Assembly (NCBI RefSeq): GCF_002870125.1
Contig: NZ_PNEO01000021.1
Coordinates: 1 to 64,000 of the forward strand
Source: Burkholderia sp. WAC0059
GTDB lineage: Bacteria; Pseudomonadota; Gammaproteobacteria; Burkholderiales; Burkholderiaceae
Reading direction: 5' to 3'
DNA: 64,000 nucleotides
Positions 42,561-52,595 of the stretch are shown here, piece after piece. The position numbers and the translations under genes are program-made. The notes beneath the pieces are model-generated. The model was given only the letters and a program-made list of their open reading frames with translations. It was not told where the DNA came from and ran no database searches. Positions within the stretch are counted from its first letter, which is position 1; each line of letters starts with the position of its first letter.

Positions 42561-43016
42561 TCAAATCGCGGCTTGATTGAGGGACTGCGCAATCCCGGTA
42601 CACAGTGCGCTGAGCTTTTCGTCTGCCGACAAGGTTCCTGGCAACTGCGGCAATTTCAGGAAACGGCTCACGACCGTCATGGCCACCGGGTTCGGCGTGG
42701 CCAGCAGCGTCGATACATGAATACGCCACTCGGGGTCGCGCAGGTGGTGCAGGCACCAGGCCTGAAGCGCGGAACAGAGCGCCGACGGCCCCTTGTCGGC
42801 TTCGATCTGCCGCAGCAAATGCAGTGCGCCCACCCAGTCCTGGCGGCGGATCAGCAACTGTGCCTCATAAAAGTCGAGCTGGACGAGGCTCGGGCGCAAT
42901 ACGCGCAATGCCTCCAGCAGATCTTCTGCCTCCGATTGCGCCCCGTTTGCCAGCGAACGCGAGAGGAGCCGGACCAGCACCTGTACGATGTTTTCGTCGC
43001 ATTGGGTGTACCACAT
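42561..43016 (-). CDS. HrpB1/HrpK-family type III secretion protein
   Basis: 151 residues. The sequence follows the HrpB1/HrpK family of plant-pathogen-type (Hrp2) secretion systems: LLSRSLANGAQSEAEDLLEALRVLRPSLVQLDFYEAQLLIRRQDWVGALHLLRQIEADKGPSALCSALQAWCLHHLRDPEWR. This is a TPR-like helical repeat; family members are periplasmic and bind the rod protein HrpB2. No other T3SS structural gene is visible within the window. GC is about 57% by hand count of one stretch, against 67% in the preceding flagellar gene. The upstream SD is weak. Confidence 0.8.
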   Translation of the reverse strand: MWYTQCDENIVQVLVRLLSRSLANGAQSEAEDLLEALRVLRPSLVQLDFYEAQLLIRRQDWVGALHLLRQIEADKGPSALCSALQAWCLHHLRDPEWRIHVSTLLATPNPVAMTVVSRFLKLPQLPGTLSADEKLSALCTGIAQSLNQAAI

Positions 43017-43265
43017 GGTAGGTTGCCCGTGATGTACCGCGTTTGAAATGTCCTGCTTCCATCATCCCTGAGCGGTGAGTGCGTGCTGCATTCACCTGGC
43101 TGCGCTGCGGCCATCGTCGCTGGACAGGCCCTTCCGGAATGACTCGAAGCCAGCGGGAGCGTTTGGGCGCACTGCGTCGTCGAGCCCATGCTGCTCGTGG
43201 GACCGCCGTCGCCCTATTGTTGGAGCGCCGCGAATTGCTCCGCCGCTTCGCGCCGCTTCCGGGTT

Positions 43266-43523
43266 CTACGCCGGTTTGATGCTGCTGATGTTGTCCAGGC
43301 CCGAGAACCCCTGCGGGAACGGCGAGGCCGTCGGGTCGCTCGCCGAGCTGGCGCTTTGCATGGCAGCCTCTGCGCTTTCCTGGCTTTCGGCCGCTTGCAT
43401 CGCGGCAAGCATTGCCTGGATTTCGTCGCTGTCGTCCGACGACGAACTGCCCGTTTTCGGCGGCTCGCTCGTGACGTGCGGCGTATGGCTGCCAGCATTG
43501 ACGTTGATATTTTCGATCGCCAT
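43266..43523 (-). CDS. Small Ser/Ala-rich protein, possible Hrp-regulon secreted or pilin-like protein
   Basis: 85 residues, beginning MAIENINVNAG. It is rich in Ser, Ala and Asp and has no Cys, Trp, Tyr or Arg. One predicted helix (DEIQAMLAAMQAAESQESAEAAM) lies in the middle, and the end is PFPQGFSGLDNISSIKPA. AGAGG lies 7 bases before the ATG. Size, composition and an upstream hrpII-type box fit a type III-secreted product or a pilin such as the ~80-residue HrpY. No sequence match is recognised, so the function is unknown. It lies 249 bp upstream of the hrpB1-like gene on the same strand; that gap holds no gene. Confidence 0.6.
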   Translation of the reverse strand: MAIENINVNAGSHTPHVTSEPPKTGSSSSDDSDEIQAMLAAMQAAESQESAEAAMQSASSASDPTASPFPQGFSGLDNISSIKPA

Positions 43524-43571
43524 GGCGAAACCTCTGGTAGGGACAACGGTTCAATTGAGTGACGTTGGTTA

Positions 43572-43631
43572 CTTTAGCGATTGATACGGCGGGCACCGGC
43601 GAAAATCCGAAGCAGCGAGCCGAATTGCGAA
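43572..43631 (-). promoter_or_regulatory. hrpII/PIP-type box and -10 upstream of the 85-residue gene
   Basis: On the minus strand TTCG (43631-43628), 16 bases, TTCG (43611-43608) is an exact hrpII box as used by Ralstonia HrpB. Read as a PIP box it is TTCGC-N15-TTCGG, one mismatch from TTCGC-N15-TTCGC. A YANNNT hexamer (TAAAGT) begins 30 bases after the PIP box, the usual spacing. The rest of the 43524-43817 gap holds a short tandem repeat. Confidence 0.6.
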
Positions 43632-43665
43632 ACAGCCCGTTTCCGGGCCGAAGCCCCGGGGCGTG

Positions 43666-43692
43666 CGCACACGGCGCACACGGCGCACACGG
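43666..43692. repeat. 9-bp tandem repeat, unit CGCACACGG
   Basis: Three exact copies of CGCACACGG stand head to tail between the hrp-type box and the acyl-CoA dehydrogenase gene. No function is apparent. Confidence 0.9.
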
Positions 43693-43817
43693 ACGGGCGG
43701 TGCCGCGCGCCGCCGGGTCGTGTCGGGCGAGGCCGCAAGAATTCGCGTGAGAGGTCATGCCGGACGAGGCAAGGCTGGCCGATCCCGTCGGACGCTGTCG
43801 CGCAGCCCCCCGCCCCA

Positions 43818-45498
43818 TCAGGCCGCGAATGCGCGCGCGACGAGCGCCGCGTGGTCGAACGTCGCCGGCAGCGTGCCGAAAACGCGCCCGCCATCGCCCT
43901 CGCGCGCGTCGAGCCGCGTCGCGACGAACGCGTCGGCCACGGCGGCGGGCGCGCCGCGCAGCAGCAGCGCGGCTTGCGCGATCAGCACGAGCTGCTGCGC
44001 GATGCGCCGCGCCGACTGCTCGCGCGTACCGGCCGCGCCGTTGAGCGTTGCCGCCAGCCGGTCGAGCGCGGCCGCCAGCGCCGGATGGCCGCGCGCCTCG
44101 GCGCGCCAGGCGAGAAAGAGCGCCTGCGCCGCGTCGGCCTCGCGTTCGAGCGCGCGCAGCACGTCGAGACACATCACGTTGCCAGAGCCTTCCCAGATCG
44201 AGTTGACCGGCGCCTCGCGGTAGAAGCGCGCCATCGGCCCCTCCTCGACGTAGCCGTTGCCGCCCCAGACCTCCATCGCCTCGCCCGTAAACGCGAGCGC
44301 GCGCTTGCAGATCCAGAACTTCGCGGCCGGCGTCACGATGCGTCGCCAGGCGCGGTCGAGCGGCGTGTCGGCGTCTTCCTCGAATGCGTGTGCAAGCCGC
44401 ATGAACAGCGTCGTCGCCGCCTCCGATTCGATCGCGAGGTCGGCGAGCACGTTGCGCATCAGCGGCTGAGCGACGAGCGGCGCGCCGAACGCATGGCGGT
44501 GGCGCGCGTGGTGGACGGCCTGCACGAGCGCCGCGCGCATCAGCGCGGCGCTGCCGATCACGCAGTCGAGCCGCGTGTAGTTGGCCATTTCGAGGATGGC
44601 GGGCAGGCCGCGGCCTTCGTCGCCGACCATCGTGCCGAACGCGTTCAGGAACTCGACCTCGCCGCTGGCGTTCGAGCGGTTGCCGAGCTTGTCCTTCAGG
44701 CGCTGCACGTGCACGGCGTTCTTCGCGCCGTCGGGCGAGAAGCGCGGCACGAAGAAGCACGAGAGCCCTTCGGCGCCGGCCGTGCGCGCGAGCACGAGGT
44801 GGGCGTCGCACTGCGGCGCGGAGAAGAACCACTTGTGGCCGACGAGCCGGTAGGCGCCGCCACGGCCTTCGCCTGCGCCCGCGTCGAGCGGGTGCGCTTC
44901 GGTGCGGTTGCTGCGCACGTCCGAGCCGCCCTGCTTCTCGGTCATGCCCATGCCGATCAGCATCGAGGTCTTCTGCGCGTAGGGCAGATCGCGCGGATCG
45001 TGGTCGCGCGCGTAGAGCCGCTCGCGCAGCGTCTCGAAGAGCGCGGGCTCGCGCCGCAGCACCGGGATGCTCGCGAAGGTCATCGTGAGCGGGCAGAGCG
45101 AGCCCGATTCGAGCTGCGCGTGCAGGAAGTAGCCGGCGCAGCGCGCGGCCATCGCGCCGCGGCGCTTCGAACGGCAGTGCCTGCAGCCCCCCGGCGCGCA
45201 GCATCGCGAGCAGCCGGTGCCAGGCGGGGTGGAATTCGAGCGCGTCGATGCGCTCGCCGCGCGGGTTGTGCGTGACGAGCGCCGGCGGATGCCGGTTCGC
45301 GAGGTCGGCGAGCGCGAGCGTTTCGGGCGAAGCGAGCGCGGCGCCGTCGCGCGCGAGGGCATCGCGATGCCAGCCGGCGCCCGCGCGCTCGACGGCGGCG
45401 ACGAGCGCGACGTCGCTCGTGAACAGGTTGTAGTCCGCGAGCGGCGGCGCTTGGTTGGTCACGGTGTGAGTCGGGCCGGGGCCGAACAACGGTTCCAT
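43818..45498 (-). pseudogene. AidB-like acyl-CoA dehydrogenase, frameshifted
   Basis: The N-terminal ~110 residues (from ATG 45498 after AGGAG; MEPLFGPGPTHTVTNQAPPLADYNLFTSD ... EFHPAWHRLLAMLRAGGLQALPFE) and the remaining ~445 residues lie in different frames. The second part (AARCAGYFLHAQLESGSLCPLTMTFASIPVLRREPAL, GMGMTEKQGGSDVRSN, GHKWFFSAP, WEGSGNVMCLDVLRAL) is a clear AidB/isovaleryl-CoA-type flavin dehydrogenase. The shift falls near 45155-45192, which includes a run of six C on the plus strand. One surplus base, or two missing, would restore a ~560-residue protein. It may be a true pseudogene or a sequencing error. Confidence 0.85.
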
Positions 45499-45604
45499 GC
45501 TGGTCTCCTGCGGGAGGGGCGTTTCGTCCGTACGCAGCGTCCGCGATGCGGGCGACGGTGCGCGGGCGGCGGACGTTTCGCGGTCGCGCCGGCCGTGCGT
45601 TTCG

Positions 45605-46645
45605 TCATCGAAGCCCCGCGGAGGCCCGGGGCGGATGGCTGTCCTGATGAGGCGAGACGGCATCGGCCGGCGCCGGCTGGGTTGTTTGAGGTGTTTGAGG
45701 CGCTTGCACCGACCCGCTCGCGGGAACCGCCGCGCCGACGAAGTCGTCGGCGGCCGGCGGCGTTTCGCGCGCCACGGCCAGCCAGGCGCGGGCGGCGTGC
45801 GAGAGGTAGCCGTCGCGCCGCCAGCCGATCGCCATCTCGCAATGGATCGACGGCGCCGCGACCGGCACGCAGGTGAAGCGCGCCGGGTCGAGCCGGCGGC
45901 AATACGTGGCGGGCAAAAGCGCGATGCCGATGCCGGCCAGCACGAGCGCGGCGATGAAGTCCCAGTGGCCGCTGCGCCCGGCGATGGCCGGCGCGAAACC
46001 CGCCTCGCGGCAGGCGTCGAGCACCACGTCGTTGAGCGCGAGGCTTTCGCCGTAGAACACGAACGGCTCGGCCGCGAGGTCGCGCAGCGGCACCTCGCGC
46101 AGGCCGTCCCAGCGCGCGCCGCGGCGCGCGACGAGCCAGAGCAGCTCGTGCGAGACCGGCAGCACGTCGAGTTGCCCGGCGTCGACGGGCAGCAGGACGC
46201 CGCCCACCTCCAGCTCGCCCGCGATCAGCGCCGCCTCGATGGCGCGCGCGCCTTCCTCGATGAGCTTCAGTTCGACCTTCGGGTAGCGGCGCCGGAACTC
46301 GGCGATGGCCGGCGTGAAGAGCACGCCGCCCATCGGCGGGATGCCGATGGTCAGCTCGCCGCGCACGAGCGTGCCGAGCTCGTCCAGCTCCGCCTGCAGC
46401 CGCGCCTGCGCGGCGAGCACGTCCTGGCCGCGCGCGTAGACGATCCGGCCGGCGTCGGTGAGCGTCATCTGGCGGCCGTCGCGCAGCAGCAGCGGCGAAC
46501 CGACCTCGTCCTCGAGCGCCTTCACCATCTTGCTGATGGTGGGCTGGGTGACGAACAGCCGCTCGGCGGCGACGGTGAAGCTTTGCTGCCGGACGACCTC
46601 GACGAAATAGCGAAGGGCGCGCAGTTCCACGGTGCCGGGCTCCAT
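45605..46645 (-). CDS. LysR-family transcriptional regulator
   Basis: 346 residues. The N-terminal winged HTH is ELRALRYFVEVVRQQSFTVAAERLFVTQPTISKMVKALEDEVGSPLLLRDGRQMTLTDAG. The ligand-binding domain is LTIGIPPMGGVLFTPAIAEFRRRYPKVELKLIEEG ... FYGESLALNDVVLDACREAGF. The C-terminal ~45 residues are a Pro/Gln/Ala-rich extension. ATG 46645 is chosen from the family N-terminus. It lies 106 bp upstream of the acyl-CoA dehydrogenase on the same strand, so it may control it. The inducer is unknown. Confidence 0.9.
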   Translation of the reverse strand: MEPGTVELRALRYFVEVVRQQSFTVAAERLFVTQPTISKMVKALEDEVGSPLLLRDGRQMTLTDAGRIVYARGQDVLAAQARLQAELDELGTLVRGELTIGIPPMGGVLFTPAIAEFRRRYPKVELKLIEEGARAIEAALIAGELEVGGVLLPVDAGQLDVLPVSHELLWLVARRGARWDGLREVPLRDLAAEPFVFYGESLALNDVVLDACREAGFAPAIAGRSGHWDFIAALVLAGIGIALLPATYCRRLDPARFTCVPVAAPSIHCEMAIGWRRDGYLSHAARAWLAVARETPPAADDFVGAAVPASGSVQAPQTPQTTQPAPADAVSPHQDSHPPRASAGLR

Positions 46646-46817
46646 CGTGCCGGTTCGGAATGCGCACGATGTTATCAAGTCAATTCGTTTATGTCGCGGC
46701 GTGGCGCGACGAGGGGATTGCCGGATCGGTTTGTGGCGTATCAAACTGGCCCCGCCGCGCACCGACTATCGTGCCCGGTTTTCCTTCCCGTTCCCGAGGC
46801 TTTCCCGCCCAACGCCC

Positions 46818-47588
46818 ATGCTGCCCATTTCGATCGTCATTCCCTGCTACAACGGCGCGGCCACGCTCGAGCGCGCGCTCGACAGCGGCCTCGCGCAACC
46901 CGAGGCCGCGCAGATCGTCGTCGTGGACGACGGCTCGGCCGACCGCTCGGCCGACATCGTCGCGCGCTACGCGCGGCAGGACCGCCGCGTGCGGCCGCTC
47001 GCGATGCCCGGGAACGGCGGCGCGGCGGCCGCGCGCAACTGGGGAGCGATGCACGCGACGCAGCCGGTGCTCGCGTTTCTCGACGCCGACGACGAGTACC
47101 TGCCCGGCGCGCTCGCCGCCGCGAGCGCGTTTCTCGAACGCCGTCCGCTCGAGGCCGCGGTGCGCCTCGACGTCGAGTTCGCGGGCTTTCCGGCCGAGAT
47201 CGTCGCGCATCCCGCTTTCGGGGAGCACGCGGCGACGCTGAGCAACACGGTGCCGAGCAGCCTCGTCATCCGGCGCCCGGTCTTCGCCACGCTCGGCGGC
47301 TTTCCGATGGACGACTTCTTCCGCCGTCACGGCGGCGAGGACGGCGCGCTCTCGTGGGCGCTGCGCGACGCGTTCGGCGTCTCGCGCCTCGTCGACGCGA
47401 AGCGCGTGCGCATGCACTATCACCCGCGCGTGCATGCCGAGCACTATTTCCGGGTCCAGATGGGGATGGTGCCGCCCGACGCCGGCACGATGGACACGGC
47501 CGTGCGGCTCTCGCAGCGGTTTCTCGACACGGCGCTCGCGAGCGTCGCCCAGTTGCGCGCGCTGCGCACGGCGGCTCCGCCGGGGTAG
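46818..47588 (+). CDS. Family 2 glycosyltransferase
   Basis: 256 residues. A GT-A fold is evident: LPISIVIPCYNGAATLERALDSGL, QIVVVDDGSADRSADIVARYARQD, GGAAAARNWGA and the DxD-type AFLDADDEYLPGAL. The second half (FPMDDFFRRHGGEDGALSWAL) holds the acceptor region with an acidic ED. ATG 46818 is chosen; upstream in-frame codons overlap the LysR gene. It is not next to other glycan genes, so acceptor and product are unknown. Confidence 0.88.
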   Translation: MLPISIVIPCYNGAATLERALDSGLAQPEAAQIVVVDDGSADRSADIVARYARQDRRVRPLAMPGNGGAAAARNWGAMHATQPVLAFLDADDEYLPGALAAASAFLERRPLEAAVRLDVEFAGFPAEIVAHPAFGEHAATLSNTVPSSLVIRRPVFATLGGFPMDDFFRRHGGEDGALSWALRDAFGVSRLVDAKRVRMHYHPRVHAEHYFRVQMGMVPPDAGTMDTAVRLSQRFLDTALASVAQLRALRTAAPPG

Positions 47589-47639
47589 CGCGGGTCGGCG
47601 CGCGGCCGTCACCCGCCCGCCACCCGCCGCAAGCCGATT

Positions 47640-47648
47640 TGCTACAAT
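47640..47648 (+). promoter_or_regulatory. Extended -10 promoter of ahcY
   Basis: TTGCTACAAT (47639-47648) contains TG-N-TACAAT, a 5/6 -10 hexamer with the extended TG. It would start transcription near 47655, just before the riboswitch. No good -35 is seen. Confidence 0.55.
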
Positions 47649-47658
47649 CACGCCTCGT

Positions 47659-47760
47659 CTTCGAGGAGCGTTGCGACGGGCCGCGGTTTCGCGTTGGCCC
47701 GCCAGGCTCGAAAGACGTTCAATCCGGTTCACCGCAACCGTATCGAAACGGCGCTCACGT
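47659..47760 (+). promoter_or_regulatory. SAH riboswitch controlling ahcY
   Basis: The leader carries the conserved blocks of the S-adenosylhomocysteine riboswitch: CGAGGAGCGTTGCGACGGG (47662-47680), CCGCCAGGCTCG (47699-47710) and the distal ACGGCGCTCACG (47748-47759), which closes the structure with the first block. SAH binding is known to turn on the downstream SAH hydrolase gene, here ahcY 37 bp on. Confidence 0.92.
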
Positions 47761-47796
47761 CTTTAATTTCTAGTCACTTTTAGAAAGGAGGGCGTG

Positions 47797-49218
<1,422 letters not shown>

Positions 49219-49245
49219 GCTCGGAATAAGCCGCCGGAAAGGCGG

Positions 49246-49337
49246 GCCCGCGCGCCGCGCACGCTGCTTGCTGTAACGGTCGCGCCCTGCGGGGCGCGGG
49301 CCTGCGAATGACGGACCCGGGCGGCGCGGGCTTTTTT
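49246..49337 (+). terminator. Putative terminator after ahcY
   Basis: GCCCGC-GCCGC (49246-49258, with a 2-base bulge) can pair with GCGGCGCGGGC (49321-49331), which is followed by TTTTTT (49332-49337). An internal CGCGCCC/GGGCGCG hairpin lies in the loop. It may attenuate transcription into the small membrane-protein gene and metF. Confidence 0.5.
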
Positions 49338-49370
49338 CGTTTCAGGCTGACCGACCAAGGAGAGTTCTTC

Positions 49371-49724
49371 ATGACCGTGCTGCTGACCTGGCTGATCAAT
49401 GCGCTCGCGCTGCTCATCATCACCTGGCTCGTGCCGTCCATCCACATCCGGAGTTTCGGCACGGCGCTCATCGTCGCGGTCGTGCTCGGCCTCATCAACG
49501 CGGTGCTGCGGCCCGTGCTGATCCTGCTTACGCTGCCCGTCACGATCCTCACGCTCGGTCTCTTCATCCTCGTCGTCAACGCGCTGTGCTTCTGGCTCGC
49601 CGCGTCGCTGCTCAAGGGCTTCGAGGTGTCCGGGTTCTGGTCGGCCTTCTTCGGCTCCATTCTGTACAGCATCATTTCGTGGCTGCTGTCCGCGCTGATC
49701 TTCGGCAATCGCAATCTCGTCTGA
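49371..49724 (+). CDS. Small 4-TM membrane protein, phage-holin superfamily IV-like (PF04020 type)
   Basis: 117 residues with four hydrophobic helices: LLTWLINALALLIITWLVPSI, ALIVAVVLGLINAVLRPVLILLTLPVTILTLGLFILVVNALCFWLAASLL and FWSAFFGSILYSIISWLLSALIF. This matches a widespread small membrane family named after mycobacterial holins; the molecular role is unknown. ATG 49371 follows AAGGAGAG. It sits between ahcY and metF, an arrangement I recall as common in Burkholderiaceae. Confidence 0.85.
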   Translation: MTVLLTWLINALALLIITWLVPSIHIRSFGTALIVAVVLGLINAVLRPVLILLTLPVTILTLGLFILVVNALCFWLAASLLKGFEVSGFWSAFFGSILYSIISWLLSALIFGNRNLV

Positions 49725-49728
49725 TTCC

Positions 49729-50559
49729 ATGAAACCGCTTGAACTTTCGTTCGAATTCTTTCCGCCGAAGACCCAGGACGGCGTCGACAGGCTGCGCGCC
49801 ACGCGCACCCAGCTCGCCCGCTTCAAGCCGAAGTTCGTCTCCGTGACGTTCGGCGCGGGCGGCTCGACGCAGCAGGGCACGCTCGACACCGTCGTCGACA
49901 TCGCGCGCGAGGGCATCGAGGCGGCGCCGCATCTGTCGTGCATCGGCTCCTCGAAGGAGAGCCTGCGCGAGATCCTCGGCGAGTACCGCTCGCACGGCAT
50001 CCGCCACATCGTCGCGCTGCGCGGCGACCTGCCCTCCGGCATGGGCGAGGTCGGCGAGCTGCGCTACGCGTCGGAGCTCGTGCGCTTCATCCGCGAGGAG
50101 ACCGGCGACACGTTCCATGTCGAGGTGGCGGCCTACCCCGAATACCATCCGCAGGCGCGCTCGCCCAGGCACGACCTGGAGGCGTTCGCGCAGAAGGTGA
50201 AGGCCGGCGCGAACTCGGCGATCACGCAGTATTTCTTCAACGCGGACGCCTATTTCCGCTTCGTCGACGACGCGCGCAAGCTCGGCGTCGACGTGCCGAT
50301 CGTGCCGGGCATCATGCCGATCACGAACTTCTCGCAGTTGATGCGCTTCTCCGAGATGTGCGGCGCGGAAGTGCCGCGCTGGGTCGCGAAGCGGCTCGAG
50401 AGCTTCGGCGACGACCGCGAGTCGATCCGCGCGTTCGGCCTCGACGTGGTGACGGACCTGTGCCGGCGGCTCGTCGAGGCGGGCGTGCCGGGGCTGCACT
50501 TCTACACGCTCAACGGCGCGGGCGCGACGGCCGCGATCTGCGAGCGGCTCGGCGCGTAG
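49729..50559 (+). CDS. metF: 5,10-methylenetetrahydrofolate reductase
   Basis: FAD enzyme reducing 5,10-methylene-THF to 5-methyl-THF for methionine synthesis. 276 residues. Motifs: LSFEFFPPKTQDGVDRL with the catalytic glutamate, VSVTFGAGGSTQQGTLDTV, HLSCIG, IVALRGDLP, FHVEVAAYPEYHP, GANSAITQYFFNADAYFRFVDDA and PIVPGIMPITNFSQLMRFSEMCGAEVP. It is 4 bp from the preceding small gene. With ahcY it belongs to the activated-methyl cycle. Confidence 0.97.
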   Translation: MKPLELSFEFFPPKTQDGVDRLRATRTQLARFKPKFVSVTFGAGGSTQQGTLDTVVDIAREGIEAAPHLSCIGSSKESLREILGEYRSHGIRHIVALRGDLPSGMGEVGELRYASELVRFIREETGDTFHVEVAAYPEYHPQARSPRHDLEAFAQKVKAGANSAITQYFFNADAYFRFVDDARKLGVDVPIVPGIMPITNFSQLMRFSEMCGAEVPRWVAKRLESFGDDRESIRAFGLDVVTDLCRRLVEAGVPGLHFYTLNGAGATAAICERLGA

Positions 50560-50716
50560 CGGGTCGTAAAGCGGGTACGTAACGAGCGCGGAACGGGCAC
50601 ATAACGCAAGCACATAACGGGCAAGCAACGAATGGGCACGCGACGCCGCGAAAGCCGCAGCGGCCGACAACGCCGGCGCGTCTCATCCTCCGTTCCGGCA
50701 GACGAGGACCCCTGCC

Positions 50717-50761
50717 GCATCGCCCTGCGCGTGCCGCCGCGCGCAGGGCGATGCGCTTTTT
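50717..50761 (+). terminator. Strong Rho-independent terminator after metF
   Basis: GCATCGCCCTGCGCG (50717-50731) and CGCGCAGGGCGATGC (50740-50754) form a perfect 15-bp stem with an 8-base loop, followed by GC and TTTTT. It separates the ahcY-metF unit from the dpp operon. The rest of the 50560-50840 gap has no gene. Confidence 0.9.
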
Positions 50762-50840
50762 GGTGCGCTTGTGACGCGTTATCGGGCTCAAGTAATATCG
50801 GCCCTACGCTGGCGCAGGCCGGCACCGAATGGGAGAAAGC

Positions 50841-52505
50841 ATGAAGCTGGAGAGACTGCGGCCGCCGCGCGTCGTGCCATTCGCACCGATCGCGCGCATT
50901 GCACGAATCGTCACGATCGCCGCGTTCGCGGCGGCCGCGATGACGGCCGCTTCCCTCGCGCAGGCCGCGGGCATTCCCAATCGCACGCTCGTCTACTGTT
51001 CCGAAGGCAGCCCGTCGGGCTTCGATCCGGCACAGTACACGACGGGCGTCGACTTCACCGCGAACACGTTCACGGTCTACAACCGTCTCGTCGAGTTCGA
51101 GCGCGGCGGCACCCGCGTCGAGCCGGGCCTCGCGCAGTCTTGGGACGTGTCGCCGGACGGCAGGACCTGGACGTTCCATCTGCGCCACGGCGTGAAGTTT
51201 CAGACCACCGCGTACTTCAAGCCGACGCGCGAGTTCGACGCCGACGACGTGGTGTTCACGTTCGAGCGCATGCTCGATCCGAACCTGCCGTTCAACAAGG
51301 CCTACCCGGTGCAGTTTCCGTACTTCACCGACATGGGCCTCGACAAGCTCATCGCGAAGGTCGAGAAGGTCGATCCGTATACGGTGCGCTTCACGCTCAA
51401 CGCGGTGAATGCGCCGTTCATCCAGAACCTCGCGATGGAGTACGCGTCGATTCTCTCGGCCGAGTACGCGGACCGGCTGCTCAAGGCGGGCCGCGCGGCT
51501 GACATCAACCAGTACCCGGTCGGCACGGGTCCGTTCGTTTTCCGCAGCTACACGAAGGACGCGACGATCCGCTTCGACGGCAACCCCGACTACTGGAAGC
51601 CCGGCGCCGTGAAGCTCTCGCGGCTCATCTTCTCGATCACGCCCGATGCGAGCGTGCGCGCGCAGAAGCTCAGGCGCGACGAGTGCCAGGTGATGAGCTA
51701 TCCGAGTCCCGCCGACATCGCGACGCTCAAGGCCGACCCGAACATCGCGATGCCGTCGCAGCCGGGCTTCAACCTCGGGTATCTCTCGTACAACGTCCAG
51801 CACAAGCCGCTCGACCGGGTCGAGGTGCGCCAGGCGCTCGACATGGCGATCGACAAGCAGGCGCTCATCGCGTCGGTCTACCAGGGCGCGGGCCAGCTCG
51901 CCACCGGCCCGATGCCGCCCGCGCAGTGGTCCTACGACAAGAACCTGAAAGGCAACGCCTACGATCCCGCGAAAGCCCGCGCGCTGCTCGCGAAGGCGGG
52001 CTTGCCGAACGGCTTCGACGTCACGCTCTGGGCGATGCCCGTGCAGCGCCCGTACAACCCGAACGCGCGCCTCATGGCCGAGATGATCCAGGCGGACTGG
52101 GCCAAAATCGGCGTGCGGGCGAAGATCGTCACCTACGAGTGGGGCGAGTACATCAAGCGGGCGCGCGCGGGCGAGGACGACACCATGCTGATCGGCTGGA
52201 CCGGCGACAACGGCGACCCGGACAACTGGCTCGGCACGCTGCTCGGCTGCGAGGCGGCGAACGGCAACAACGACGGCAAGTGGTGCTACGCGCCGTTCGA
52301 CGCGCTGATCGACAAGGCGCGCGAAACCACCGACGTCGCGCAGCGCACGAAAGACTACACCGAGGCGCAGCAGATCTTCGCGCAGCAACTGCCGTTCTCG
52401 CCGATCGCGAATTCGCTCGTGTACCAGCCGGCGAGCCGTAAGGTAACCGACCTGCGCATCGAGCCGCTCGGCTATGTGCGTTTCGACGGCGTCGGGTTAC
52501 AGTAG
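50841..52505 (+). CDS. dppA: Dipeptide ABC transporter substrate-binding protein (DppA type)
   Basis: Periplasmic binding protein (SBP family 5) for dipeptides or related ligands. 554 residues. A signal peptide ends near AQAAG (about residue 42). Mature features: TLVYCSEGSPSGFDPAQYTTG, YNRLVEFERGGTRVEPGLAQSWDVSPDGRTWTFHLRHGVKF, FDADDVVFTFERML, NQYPVGTGPFVFRSYTKDATIRFDGNPDYW and LIGWTGDNGDPDNWLGTLLGC. ATG 50841 has GGGAGAA upstream; ATG 50829 is rejected. It is the first gene of dppABCDF. Confidence 0.93.
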   Translation: MKLERLRPPRVVPFAPIARIARIVTIAAFAAAAMTAASLAQAAGIPNRTLVYCSEGSPSGFDPAQYTTGVDFTANTFTVYNRLVEFERGGTRVEPGLAQSWDVSPDGRTWTFHLRHGVKFQTTAYFKPTREFDADDVVFTFERMLDPNLPFNKAYPVQFPYFTDMGLDKLIAKVEKVDPYTVRFTLNAVNAPFIQNLAMEYASILSAEYADRLLKAGRAADINQYPVGTGPFVFRSYTKDATIRFDGNPDYWKPGAVKLSRLIFSITPDASVRAQKLRRDECQVMSYPSPADIATLKADPNIAMPSQPGFNLGYLSYNVQHKPLDRVEVRQALDMAIDKQALIASVYQGAGQLATGPMPPAQWSYDKNLKGNAYDPAKARALLAKAGLPNGFDVTLWAMPVQRPYNPNARLMAEMIQADWAKIGVRAKIVTYEWGEYIKRARAGEDDTMLIGWTGDNGDPDNWLGTLLGCEAANGNNDGKWCYAPFDALIDKARETTDVAQRTKDYTEAQQIFAQQLPFSPIANSLVYQPASRKVTDLRIEPLGYVRFDGVGLQ

Positions 52506-52595
52506 GCGGCGGCCCGCGCTCCGGTCGCCGGCCGCATGTCGTTTTAGTTTGGGTTCTGGTTTCAGTTTCATTGCGGTTTTCCGGGGGAACCGTCC

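Noticed and set aside
43214..43546. 110-codon minus-strand frame overlapping the 85-residue gene
   Set aside because: Basic Arg/Ser-rich shadow without an SD; the 85-codon frame has an SD and a plausible composition.
42865..45663. 932-codon minus-strand frame
   Set aside because: Only the part from ATG 45498 to about 45170 is real (the N-terminus of the frameshifted dehydrogenase); the rest is out-of-frame translation.
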